NCBI RefSeq assembly: GCF_018129995.1 | Contig: NZ_JAFCKS010000010.1 | Location: forward strand, 152,426-216,425 | Length of the DNA stretch: 64,000 bases | Direction of reading: 5' to 3' | From: Bradyrhizobium sp. SZCCT0153 | GTDB lineage: Bacteria > Pseudomonadota > Alphaproteobacteria > Rhizobiales > Xanthobacteraceae | Shown: positions 52,040-61,700 of the stretch, in pieces | How the letters are laid out: every line of letters starts with the position of its first letter | Position numbering within the stretch: the stretch's first letter is position 1 | Notes under the pieces: model-generated | The model's database searches: none | Told to the model about the DNA's origin: nothing | What the model saw: only the letters and a program-made list of their open reading frames with translations | Position numbers and translations under genes: made by a program

Positions 52040-53743
52040 ATGAAGCCGGCGTATTTTGCCTTCGCAACGATCATCCTGGCGGCCGCCCCGGCACAAGCGG
52101 AGCAGTTCTCAATCAATGACGCCCTGCGTCAGGCGATGCAGACCAACCCGGGTGTGGGTGAGGCATCGGCAAACCGTCGTGCAACCGAGAGCGAACTCCG
52201 CCAGACCCAGAGTACGCTCTTACCGCAAGTGCGGATTGACGCCAGCTATGGGCCGGAAAAGTTCGACCAGCCCCCTGGCTTTGTAGCTCCAAGCATTGCG
52301 GTCCCGACGACGGGATCGGGGCCGTGGCGGAACGGGAGCCAGGAATCGGTCGTCGTCCGGCAGCTTCTTTTTGATGGTTTCACCTCGATCCACGAGGTGT
52401 GGCGCCAAAATGCGCGCGTGAACGCCGCCGCAGCACGCGTCAAGGAACGAACCGAGCTCATCGCCCTTGATGCCGCCGAGGCTTACGTTGACGTCGTGCG
52501 GTACATGCGTTTGGTCGGTCTGGCCGAGCAGAACGTTGCCAATCATGACAAGATCTTCTCGAACGTAAACTCGCGGTTTTCGGGCGGACGGGCCGGCGAA
52601 GGCGACCTTGAGCAGTCAAGGGAACGCGTCGAAAGTGCCCGCGCGGCCTTGGCCGAGTTTCGCCGTAGCCTCGAGGATGCACGGGCAAAGTTCCGCAAGG
52701 TCGTTGGCGTAGAGCCCTACAATGTGCGCTTCCCCGGCCCGTTGCGGGGGCTTCCGGCCAGCCGGGATGAAGCACTCGCGGTCACGCTGCGGTTCAACTC
52801 CACGATTGCGGCGGCTCAATCGGATGCCGATGCCGCCAAGCATGCCTTCAAGTCCACGGACGGTCTGTTCACCCCCAAATTCTATCTTGAGGGTCGGGCG
52901 ACGCATTACGACAACTCCTTCCCCTACGTTGCGGCCGCCGGCTCGCCCGCCGTTACCCATGAGGACTACAGCGGCAAAGTCGTGATGTCCTGGGACATCT
53001 TCCGCGGCGGACAGGATGCCTGGAATCGCTCGGAAAAGGCCGAACGGTTCACGGAAGCCACGGCACGGCACGCCCGCTTGCAGCGGGACGCATATGAGTC
53101 CATCGACAAGGCCTGGAACGCTCGCACGATAACACAGACCCGCATTTCGGCGCTGACCGGCCAGCTGGAGGCGGATCGCAAAACCATCGCCGCGTTCCAG
53201 AAGGAGTATGAGCTGGGCCAACGCTCGCTCATCGACCTTCTGAATGCCCAAAACCAGTTCTTCAATGCGCAGGTTTCGCTGACGTCGGCGCGAGCAGTCG
53301 TGGTGTTTGCCGATTATCAGTTGCTCGCCGCGACTGGAACGCTGATCGAATATCTAAAGGCTCCTCCCCCGGTCGACGCGGCTCCAACCGATCTCAACCT
53401 GTTCGGCCTGCCGGATTACAAGGCGCCCACGTTCCGCTGGACGCTTCCGCAGAGCGGTTCTGAGCCGCTGCGGGTTGCTGTCCCGGCGCCGACGGCCGCG
53501 CCGGTTCGACTGTCATATGCTGCGACCGAGCCCACCACGTCGGGTTTCGGCGATCGCTGGTCGGGCGAGCCCGACAAGACCGCCGCCTCGGCCAAGGTCG
53601 CTGGCGTGTCCGCCTGGTTTGCACAGCGTGCAGGCTCCAGTGGGCCGATCGTGCTCGATGGCTCGACGGGCCAGCGCAGCTCATATGCCCCGACCGAGAA
53701 GCCCCATTGGCTCCTGACCGCATTCTCGCCAACTGCAAAGTAG
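52040..53743 (+). CDS. TolC-family outer membrane protein of a type I secretion system (LapE-like)
   Basis: The product has 567 residues from ATG 52040 with GGGGA upstream. Two ATGs slightly earlier lack this. A signal peptide ends at about residue 20 (AAAPAQA|EQFS). The body has the two-fold repeated helical and beta-barrel pattern of TolC, with LRQAMQTNPGVGEASANRR at the start and GQRSLIDLLNAQNQFFNAQ in the second half. The C-terminal about 140 residues are extra and proline-rich, possibly periplasmic. It would form the outer-membrane channel for the adhesin encoded at 58785-63185. A perfect terminator follows 24 bp after the stop. Confidence 0.92.
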   Translation: MKPAYFAFATIILAAAPAQAEQFSINDALRQAMQTNPGVGEASANRRATESELRQTQSTLLPQVRIDASYGPEKFDQPPGFVAPSIAVPTTGSGPWRNGSQESVVVRQLLFDGFTSIHEVWRQNARVNAAAARVKERTELIALDAAEAYVDVVRYMRLVGLAEQNVANHDKIFSNVNSRFSGGRAGEGDLEQSRERVESARAALAEFRRSLEDARAKFRKVVGVEPYNVRFPGPLRGLPASRDEALAVTLRFNSTIAAAQSDADAAKHAFKSTDGLFTPKFYLEGRATHYDNSFPYVAAAGSPAVTHEDYSGKVVMSWDIFRGGQDAWNRSEKAERFTEATARHARLQRDAYESIDKAWNARTITQTRISALTGQLEADRKTIAAFQKEYELGQRSLIDLLNAQNQFFNAQVSLTSARAVVVFADYQLLAATGTLIEYLKAPPPVDAAPTDLNLFGLPDYKAPTFRWTLPQSGSEPLRVAVPAPTAAPVRLSYAATEPTTSGFGDRWSGEPDKTAASAKVAGVSAWFAQRAGSSGPIVLDGSTGQRSSYAPTEKPHWLLTAFSPTAK

Positions 53744-53767
53744 CGACATCGGTCGACCGACCAACTA

Positions 53768-53793
53768 AAAGCCCGCACAGATGTGCGGGCTTT
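53768..53793 (+). terminator. Rho-independent-like terminator of the TolC-like gene
   Basis: AAAGCCCGCACA and TGTGCGGGCTTT form a perfect 12-bp stem with a two-base GA loop, followed by TCTTAGTT. Stem A-tract and T-tract make it work in either direction. Confidence 0.85.
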
Positions 53794-53962
53794 CTTAGTT
53801 CCGGGCCTGCCCCCGATAACGCACGGATAGCTTTCCTGCCTGCGATCGTTAATCCTTAATCGCGCCCGTCCAAATAAGTAAATGAATTAACTGGCAGTTT
53901 GTCGTATTCTGCGACGACTTTGCCAAGCTCGTTTCATCGCTTTTCATTTAAGGCTTATCAGC

Positions 53963-56245
53963 TTGTTGTTTCGTCAAACAAAGAAGTCCTCGGCAGAAGG
54001 CGCACGCCCGCATAACATCGGCGAAGAGTCCACGGCATCGGTTCGGGCCGAGAAGGTCGAAGCGAAACAAGGCGATCCCTTGCTGGACTCGCTGATCTTC
54101 CTGGCCGGGCATCACGGCAGAGCCGTGACCCGCGATGGCTTGCTCGGCGGCCTGCCGATCCTCGATGGACGCCTGACGGTTTCTCTCTATGAGCGGGCGG
54201 CGCGCCGTGCCGGCCTGGAGACTGAGGCCACCAAACGCAAGCTGCTGGACATCCCCTCTCTCGTTCTTCCCGTCGTGCTGATCATGAAGAACGGAGCGAC
54301 GCTGATCTTGCTGAGCATTGACGAGGGCAAGCGTACCGCCAGGGTGATTGACCCAAGCGACCGGCCGTATGTGCCGCAGATATTGACGTTGGACGTCATC
54401 GCCGCCGGTTATACGGGGTATGCTTTTCTGGTCCGGGCGGCCGCCGAGTCGGACGCGCGAGCCGTCGCGGCCGGCAGCCTTCCCCGGCAGCACTGGTTCT
54501 GGTCCGTCGTAAAGGCCCATTGGCGCAACTACGGGCATATCGCGCTGGCGGCCCTGCTGATCAATGTTCTGGCCCTGGCCATGCCGCTCTTCACAATGAG
54601 CGTCTATGACCGGGTCATCCCGAACGGAGCTATCCCCTCGCTCATTGCTCTTTCGATCGGCATGGGCCTCGCAATCGTCTTTGATCTGATCCTGCGGATG
54701 GTCCGGAGCAAGATGATCGACGTGACGGGCAAGACGATCGATGTCGTCCTTGCAGCCAACATTTTCGAGCATGTTATGGCTGTGAAGTTGTCGCAACGGC
54801 CGACATCCGTCGGCATTATTGCCAACCAGCTTCGGGATTTCGATTCCGTTCGCGAATTCTTCACCTCGGGCAGCGTGGTCTCGGCAACCGATCTGCTCTT
54901 TGCCATCCTGTTTGTAGCGGTTCTCTTCGTGGTCGCGGGACCCTTGGCTTGGGTGCCGTTGCTGATGCTGCCGGTCATGATCTTAATTGGACTGGTCTTA
55001 CAACGCCCGCTCAATCGGGCGATGAAACGCTTGCAAGCCGAGTCGGCAGCTCGCCACGGCGTGCTCGTCGAATCGCTCGCCGGTCTGGAAACTGTGCGCG
55101 CGTCCGGCGGTGAAGCACGGATGCAGACGGCTTGGGAGCGTTCGGTTGCAGCGACAGCAAGGTCCGGCGAGGCCGTACACTTCTGGTCATCCCTGGCGCT
55201 GACCGCGGCCAACTCGGCACAGATGCTGACAAGTCTGCTCCTGGTCGTAATTGGCGTATTCCTGATCCAGAACGGCACCCTGACAGTCGGTGCGCTGGTC
55301 GCAGCCAACATGCTCGCCGGCCGCGTTTTGGCGCCGATTGCAGGCATCGCGTCCGTGATCACCCGTGGCACCCAAACTTTTTCGTCGCTCAAATCCATCG
55401 ACCGAATCATGAGCTTGGAACGGGAACGTTCACCGGAACGGACCTATGTCGCCAGAAAAATCGAGCGAGGCACCATCAGTTTCGAAAACGTCTCCTTCAC
55501 TTACCCCAATGCTCCCGGAAAGGCGCTGGAGAAGGTCACATTCAAGATTCAGAGCGGTGAGCGCGTTGGAATCATTGGTCGAGTTGGTTCGGGGAAGACG
55601 ACTGTCGGGCGACTTTTGCTCTCGTTCTACGAGGCGCAAGATGGCCGCATCCTGATCGATAGCGTCGACTCGCGCCAGTATGATCCCGCCGACTTGCGCG
55701 CCGGCATCGGCTTTGCCATGCAGGACACCGATCTGTTCTTCGGGAAGCTGCGCGACAACATAACCTTGGGCTATCCGGCCGCGACGGACGAAGAAGTGCT
55801 TGCGGCTTCGCGCCTGGCCGGAGTGGAAAGCTTCATCGCAGGTCACCCCATGGGCTACGACATGCCCATAGCAGAGGGCGGACGCAGCCTGTCGGGCGGT
55901 CAAAAGCAAGCCATCGGCTTGGCGCGCGTCTTGATCCGCAAACCCAAGATCCTGTTTCTGGACGAGCCAACCGCCCATTTCGACGTCCGCAGCGAAAGCG
56001 AGTTCCTCGAACGACTCAAGACGCTCGATAATGCGCAAATGACCATCATCATCTCCACTCATCGTCTTTCACTGCTGTCGATGGTCGATCGCCTGCTGCT
56101 GTTCGACAACGGGCGGCTGGTCGCCGATGGACCGCGCGACCACGTCTTGAGCTTGTTGCAAGGAAAGGCTCCGTCGACCGAGTCTGTCGCCAATCCCAGA
56201 GTGGTTCAACCCGTCCCCCCGGCGCAGAAATCCAATGTCAGCTGA
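53963..56245 (+). CDS. Type I secretion permease/ATPase (LapB-like)
   Basis: The product has 760 residues from a TTG at 53963; no ATG lies in frame nearby and AAGG precedes it. The N-terminal 140 residues form a peptidase-C39-like domain lacking the catalytic Cys, as in RTX exporters. Six membrane segments follow (about 190-455), then the ABC domain with Walker A GRVGSGKTT near 538, signature SLSGGQKQ near 642, Walker B ILFLDEP near 662 and H-loop His near 697. It powers export of the adhesin. Its stop overlaps the HlyD-like gene by 11 bp. Confidence 0.93.
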   Translation: MLFRQTKKSSAEGARPHNIGEESTASVRAEKVEAKQGDPLLDSLIFLAGHHGRAVTRDGLLGGLPILDGRLTVSLYERAARRAGLETEATKRKLLDIPSLVLPVVLIMKNGATLILLSIDEGKRTARVIDPSDRPYVPQILTLDVIAAGYTGYAFLVRAAAESDARAVAAGSLPRQHWFWSVVKAHWRNYGHIALAALLINVLALAMPLFTMSVYDRVIPNGAIPSLIALSIGMGLAIVFDLILRMVRSKMIDVTGKTIDVVLAANIFEHVMAVKLSQRPTSVGIIANQLRDFDSVREFFTSGSVVSATDLLFAILFVAVLFVVAGPLAWVPLLMLPVMILIGLVLQRPLNRAMKRLQAESAARHGVLVESLAGLETVRASGGEARMQTAWERSVAATARSGEAVHFWSSLALTAANSAQMLTSLLLVVIGVFLIQNGTLTVGALVAANMLAGRVLAPIAGIASVITRGTQTFSSLKSIDRIMSLERERSPERTYVARKIERGTISFENVSFTYPNAPGKALEKVTFKIQSGERVGIIGRVGSGKTTVGRLLLSFYEAQDGRILIDSVDSRQYDPADLRAGIGFAMQDTDLFFGKLRDNITLGYPAATDEEVLAASRLAGVESFIAGHPMGYDMPIAEGGRSLSGGQKQAIGLARVLIRKPKILFLDEPTAHFDVRSESEFLERLKTLDNAQMTIIISTHRLSLLSMVDRLLLFDNGRLVADGPRDHVLSLLQGKAPSTESVANPRVVQPVPPAQKSNVS

Positions 56246-57482
56246 TTTCACTTACGCCAACGACATCCGTGCAGCCGTCAAGCTGAGGACGCCGAAAACC
56301 TCGCGAATGTTGCTGTGGGCCTTCTTCGGCCTGTTTGCGACATTCCTGACGTGGGCTCATTTCGCTGTGCTCGAAGAGGTCAAGCGCGGCAATGGCAAGG
56401 TCGTTCCCTCGCGGCAAATTCAGGTTGTCCAGTCGCTGGAAGGCGGGATCGTCGGCGACATTCTCGTCCAGGAAGGCGCCACGGTTCAGCAAGGCCAGTC
56501 GTTGATGCGGATCGAGGACACCAAGTTCGCGTCCGAATTCGGCGAGATACGGGAACGCCGCGCCGCGATGGCGGCCCGCGTTGCGCGCCTGGATGCCGAA
56601 GCGAGGGGGCGCAACGAGATCGTATTTCCGGACCAGATCGAGGGGGTTGTACCTGCGACCGTGGCGACGGAACGAAGCGTGTTCAAGGCCCGCGCGCAGA
56701 AGATCGCGCAAGACATCGACGTTCTCACCCAGCAGATCACGAGGCTGAGCCAATCGTCCGCGCTGCTCGATCGCGAGCTGACGCTGACCCGGAAGCTGTA
56801 CGAACAGAAGGTCGTCCCCGAGATCGAGATGCTCCGGCTGGAGCGTCAGTCCGCGGAGGTCAGGGGTCAGATGGCCGAAGCCAAATCGAAGATCGCGACC
56901 ACGATCTCGACATTTCGCGCGCAAGCCGACGAGGACCTCGCCAAGTCCAGGGGCGATCTCGCCGTCCTCGACGAGAATATCAAGTCGGCGCAGGACAGGG
57001 TTCGCAGGACGGATCTGCGTTCGCCGGTTCGCGGCATCGTCAATAAACTGAACGTAACCACGATCGGTGCCGTCGTTCAGCCCGGTGCGAACCTCATGGA
57101 CATCGTTCCGCTCGACGATACCTTGCTGGTCGAAGGCAAGATCAGGCCGCAGGATATTGCCTTCATCCGCCCGGGCCAGGATGCCGTCGTCAAGATATCC
57201 GCCTATGACTCCTCGGTTTACGGCCATCTGGCCGGCAAGGTCGAGCGGATCAGCGCTGACACGATCCTCGACGACAAGAGCGAGTCGGCGCAGCGACCGG
57301 AGACCTACTACCGGGTGATGGTTCGAACCGACAAGAACCATTTGGGCACTGAAGAGGCTCCGCTCCCGATCATCCCGGGCATGATCTCGACGGTCGAGAT
57401 CCTGACCGGCAAGAAGAGCGTTCTGGATTATATCCTGAAGCCGGCTCGCACCTTGCGGGATGAGGCTTTGCGCGAGCACTAG
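56235..57482 (+). CDS. HlyD-family type I secretion adaptor (LapC-like)
   Basis: The product has 415 residues. One membrane anchor lies at about 24-44 (MLLWAFFGLFATFLTWAHF). The lipoyl-like beta hairpin starts GNGKVVPSRQIQVVQSLEGG, long coiled-coil helices span about 110-260, and the second lipoyl half (DLRSPVRGIVNKLNV) and a C-terminal barrel domain follow. It joins the ABC exporter to the TolC-like channel. Coupled by overlap to the ATPase gene. The next gene (lapG) starts 224 bp later. Confidence 0.93.
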   Translation: MSADFTYANDIRAAVKLRTPKTSRMLLWAFFGLFATFLTWAHFAVLEEVKRGNGKVVPSRQIQVVQSLEGGIVGDILVQEGATVQQGQSLMRIEDTKFASEFGEIRERRAAMAARVARLDAEARGRNEIVFPDQIEGVVPATVATERSVFKARAQKIAQDIDVLTQQITRLSQSSALLDRELTLTRKLYEQKVVPEIEMLRLERQSAEVRGQMAEAKSKIATTISTFRAQADEDLAKSRGDLAVLDENIKSAQDRVRRTDLRSPVRGIVNKLNVTTIGAVVQPGANLMDIVPLDDTLLVEGKIRPQDIAFIRPGQDAVVKISAYDSSVYGHLAGKVERISADTILDDKSESAQRPETYYRVMVRTDKNHLGTEEAPLPIIPGMISTVEILTGKKSVLDYILKPARTLRDEALREH

Positions 57483-57706
57483 GCCGGGCGGCGCTCGCCT
57501 TGCTTAATGCGTCCTTAACCCGCGCCTGCAAGCTTTAGCGTTGCTGGAGGTGCGCGTTCATCGCGCCGGCTCATTCCTGGCCCCCCTTCCCCGGCTTTAA
57601 CCCGACTTAAGCGCGCCCGAGCGCACGCTGGCTCCCGATAAACAGGTCGGGATGACGATCAGGCGCGCAAAGACGCCGGCGACGTCCCGAAATATGGGGA
57701 CGGTCA

Positions 57707-58723
57707 ATGAAGTCGCGTTTTGGACAGCGGCGGCAGGACTTTCTGGCGCTCGCAGCAGCCATGGTGGTCTCGCTCAACGGTTTTTCGACCTCGGCCGCGC
57801 TCGCCGCCGATGTCGGGCCGGCCGATTCGACTGAAATCGCGCCATCCGGCGCGGACACCATTCAGGCTCCCGCGACGTTCTTCACGATCAACGCGGTGCT
57901 GGCAAAGCTGGACCGCGAGCGCGGCCGGGGACCAAATGCCGTGCGCCTGGCGGCGCTGACGCCGCCCTCCCCCACGGCGACGGACGCTCAACCTGAAGCG
58001 GCCCCTCTTTCAGGCATTGCCCCGCTCGGCAATGAACCGTTCGGCCTCTTCACCTTCCGGGCGCCTGACAGCGAGGTCTGGCGCAAATGGCGTGCGGTCG
58101 AAGGAGAGATCGCCCGCGAGCAAGCCGTGCTCGAGCGCTGCAGGTCCGAGGCCGCGAGCTGCCCGCCTAACGCCGCGCAGTTCCTCAGGCTTGTCGGTGC
58201 AGTCAAGGCAAAGTCCGGGCGCGCCCGGCTCGAGGAAGCCAATCTGGGTGTCAACACCGCGATCCGCTATGTCAGCGATCTCGCCCAATATCGTGAGCTC
58301 GACCGCTGGAGCTCGCCACTGGCGAGCTTTGCGACGGGCAAAGGCGATTGCGAAGACTACGCGATCGCCAAATACGCCGCGTTGCGCGAAGCCGGTTTCC
58401 CGGACGCCGACATGCGCCTGCTCCTCGTCCGTGACCGGACCGTGCGGCAGGACCACGCGGTGCTTGCGGCTCGTCTCGACGGCCGCTGGCTGATCCTGGA
58501 CAACCGGTGGGCGGGCTTGCGGGAGGACAACGGCGAGCTGAATTTCGCCCCGCTGTTCGCGATCAATCACGACGGCGTGCATCTGTTCGCCAAGCCTTAT
58601 GCGAAGGCTCAGCCGCTCACGGCCGAAGCTGCGCCGGCGGCGGCGGGATCGGGATGGGCGGGCTCGGGGCCGGCGGACACCGGTGGCGGCGGGTCACTGA
58701 GCACGCTCCCGCTACTTCTTTGA
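57707..58723 (+). CDS. lapG: LapG-like periplasmic cysteine protease (bacterial transglutaminase-like)
   Basis: The product has 338 residues. A signal peptide ends near residue 34 (LNGFSTSAALAA). The catalytic triad is visible: C215 in GKGDCEDYAI, H250 in VRQDHAVLA, D265 in LILDNRW, spaced 35 and 15, close to Pseudomonas LapG. It has a longer N-terminal stretch than LapG and a Gly/Ser-rich tail. By family it is a calcium-dependent protease that cuts the N terminus of a surface adhesin and is held in check by the c-di-GMP receptor LapD. The adhesin gene lies convergently at 58785-63185 with a candidate PAAG cut site. LapD itself is not in the window. Confidence 0.9.
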   Translation: MKSRFGQRRQDFLALAAAMVVSLNGFSTSAALAADVGPADSTEIAPSGADTIQAPATFFTINAVLAKLDRERGRGPNAVRLAALTPPSPTATDAQPEAAPLSGIAPLGNEPFGLFTFRAPDSEVWRKWRAVEGEIAREQAVLERCRSEAASCPPNAAQFLRLVGAVKAKSGRARLEEANLGVNTAIRYVSDLAQYRELDRWSSPLASFATGKGDCEDYAIAKYAALREAGFPDADMRLLLVRDRTVRQDHAVLAARLDGRWLILDNRWAGLREDNGELNFAPLFAINHDGVHLFAKPYAKAQPLTAEAAPAAAGSGWAGSGPADTGGGGSLSTLPLLL

Positions 58724-58732
58724 GATAAAGCA

Positions 58733-58763
58733 AAACCGCCGGCGAGAGGCTCGCCGGCGGTTT
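58733..58763. terminator. Bidirectional terminator between lapG and the adhesin gene
   Basis: AAACCGCCGGCGAG and CTCGCCGGCGGTTT form a 14-bp perfect stem around an AGG loop. It sits between the stop codons of two convergent genes and has A-runs and T-runs for both directions. Confidence 0.85.
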
Positions 58764-58784
58764 GGTATCTGCCTGACCGCTTCC

Positions 58785-61700
58785 TTACGCCACGTGGACG
58801 GCGTTAGCTGCGGGAATGCCCGTGCTGATGTGAGCAAGATCGATCGCGTGAGCCGCTGTGTTGTTGTCCGAGTAGTACAGCTCATTCGTGGTGGTATTGA
58901 AGAAGAAGTTCGTACCATTAAAGGCGCTATCGTGGGTCTGATCGTTTGCACCTGTTACAGCCGAATTGAACGTGACCGTCTGGGCCGTATTGATGGTCAG
59001 GTTCAGGCCTGCAAGGTCGACCACGATCGAGTCACCGGCATTAAAGTCCGAGATCGTGTCATGACCGCCACCGGAGGCCTGCAGCACGAAGATATCGTTG
59101 CCGCCGTTGCCTTTCATGGTGTCGTCAGCAGTGCTGCTCTGCAGGACCTCGTTCCCCGATGTGCCGGTCATGATGTTGCCCGCAATCTGCACATCCAGGG
59201 TCGTCGCACCGGTCGTATCGCCGTCAGCATCGACATTCGTGACGTTGAACTGCAGATCGGCAGCCTGAGTTGTCGTCGTCGTCGTAATTAGCCCGATATC
59301 GGAGATCTTGACGACGTCGTTGTCCACCGTGCCGGAACTGAAGGCCTCCGTTCCCGTGCTGGCACCGGTAGCGCCAGTACCAACAGCACCGTTGAAATTG
59401 ACTCCGCTGCCGCTCAAGCTCTCCGTCGAAGTGATCACCTGAGCACCGTCGATCTGCCAGTTTCCCGCGCCGAGGCTGGGCAGATAGTCGTTGCTCTGGA
59501 TGATGATGGCGCCATCGTTGTTGTCGAGGGTGATGCCAAATCCCGACGGCGGCGGGCTTGAGTGGGTGAAGACATCGGCGGTGTCGACGACAAGCAAGAG
59601 ATGCGTTGTTGCACCGTCATCGGCTGTGCCCGCAATGCCGTCTGTCCCCACGTCGATCAGCTTCAGGTTTACGATGATATCCTCGCTGTTGAAGCCGTCG
59701 AACTTGAGGAACATCGTCGAGGCCGACGTAATGTCCGTGTGGTTCAGGAAGCCTTGCGGGTTGGAGGCGAAGAAGTTGAAATCGAGGAGTTCCCCCTTCT
59801 GGATGGTATCGCCGGCCACACCGTTGGAGCCTCCGGAGACCGAGACCCACGTATCACCTGCGGCGGCAAGACTCTCCCCCTGAGTGAAGACGCCATTTCC
59901 TCCAGCCGTCAGGGGGGCACCGTCATCGCCGGTGAACTGAACCCAGAAATTCGGGCTCAACTCGGTCACCATGACCGCAGGCTGCGTGTTGTCTGTCGTG
60001 CTCGAGTTGGGCTGATACCCCGTGAACGAGAGCCCCTGCGACGTTTCGAGCGTCGTGAAGCTGCTGATCGGGCTGTCCAGCAAGATATTGTATGTGCCAT
60101 TGACCTTGTCGAAGGTCAGCGTTCCCGTATCGGTCGTCAGCGTGCTGGACGACGGATCCGCCTGATAGTCGAACGTGATATGGAAAACCGCACTCGTTGA
60201 AGTCTCGGAGGTCCAAGTCACAGACTGGTTGGAAATGGCGTTCGAGCCGACGGTGCCCGTCAGCGTGATCGGTGCAAAGTCGGAATGGGTCGAATCGTAG
60301 ATCGTATGGGCATCGGTACCGATATTGTACTGATAGATGCCCGTACCGCCGGTATGCCCGGCCCCATTCGCGGAATTCGCATAGACGAGGTTCGTCTCGG
60401 CAACAAGTGTCGGTCCGCTGTCCTGGATCGTGAACACGCCCGTACCGAGATTGATCGCGGCCGACGCTTGGTCGGAATCCCCATCGGTGATGGTCTGGAT
60501 CACCTGAAGCAAGTTGGCAGACAACAGTGTCAGGGTTGCCGGATCGTCCGGGTTCGTCGGATCCGGATTCCAGATATTGTTGACCTGCACGAACGTCACG
60601 ACACCAGTCGACTCGTTGATGGTGATCGTGAAGTAAGTCGTTCCGTTAGCGGTGCCAGTAATCGTATCGCCCGACTGGTTCAGGACGATCTGCGTGCCTT
60701 GGCCGATGCCGTCACCATCATTGCCGATACCGGAGGCAGGTTTGACGTCGGTGGGGTCCAGCGCATACAGGCCGGACGCGACATCGATACCGGTCAATTT
60801 CAGGGTGTAGAGCGTGGTGCCGGGACCATCCGCACCGTAGCTGCCACCCACGAAATTGTCGGCGAAATTCGCTGTGACGCTGGCCAGACCGTTCGGCGCG
60901 GTGTGGACCGATGTATCGGTCCCTACCGGACGGGTCTCGTCCAGTACCAGCGTATCCGTCGACCCAGTCACCGTGCCGGTCTTCGGGCCGTCATCGTCGA
61001 AGCTGATCTTGCCCGACACGTCGACCGGCGTGCTCGCCTGGTCGCCGTCGCCGTCCGTGATCGTCACCGTCACCGCCAGCGAGTTCGCGTTCAGCGACAC
61101 CCCGTCGTCCGGCGTGTTGCTCGCGCTGTCCTGGTGCAGCGACAGATACTGCTCGACCGTCACCGCGCCCGTCGTGCCGTTGATCGAGATCGCAAACGCC
61201 GCCTGGGTGGCGAAGCTGCCCGCCTGCACCACGCCCACGATCACGCTGCCGTCGCCGTTGACGTCGACGAGGCTGATCGTCGAGCCGTCGGTCACGAACA
61301 GACCAGACGCCGCATTCGTCACCGTCAGCTTGTAGGCCGTCGACCCGGAAGTCGCCGGGCCGTCCGCGCCGAACTGCGGCGTCGCCGTCACCAGCGCGAC
61401 GTCCACCGCATGCGCGATATAGCCCGTGCCCGTCACATCCGGATCGTCGCCCTTGACGATCGCCCCGGTGTTGATGGTCGCCGCCGTGCTCGTCGGCGGG
61501 GAGCCCGCATCCGTGTTGCCCTCGTCCAGCGCCGCCGTCGCACCCGACACCACCGCCGTCACCTTCGGGCCGTCATCCAGGAACGTTACCCGCGGGCCGA
61601 GGTCGATGCTCGCGGTTGCCGTGTCACCGTCATTGTCGGTGATCGTTCCCGTCAGCGTCACCGCGCCGCTGGCAAGGTTGATGCCTTCGTTGCCGTCCGG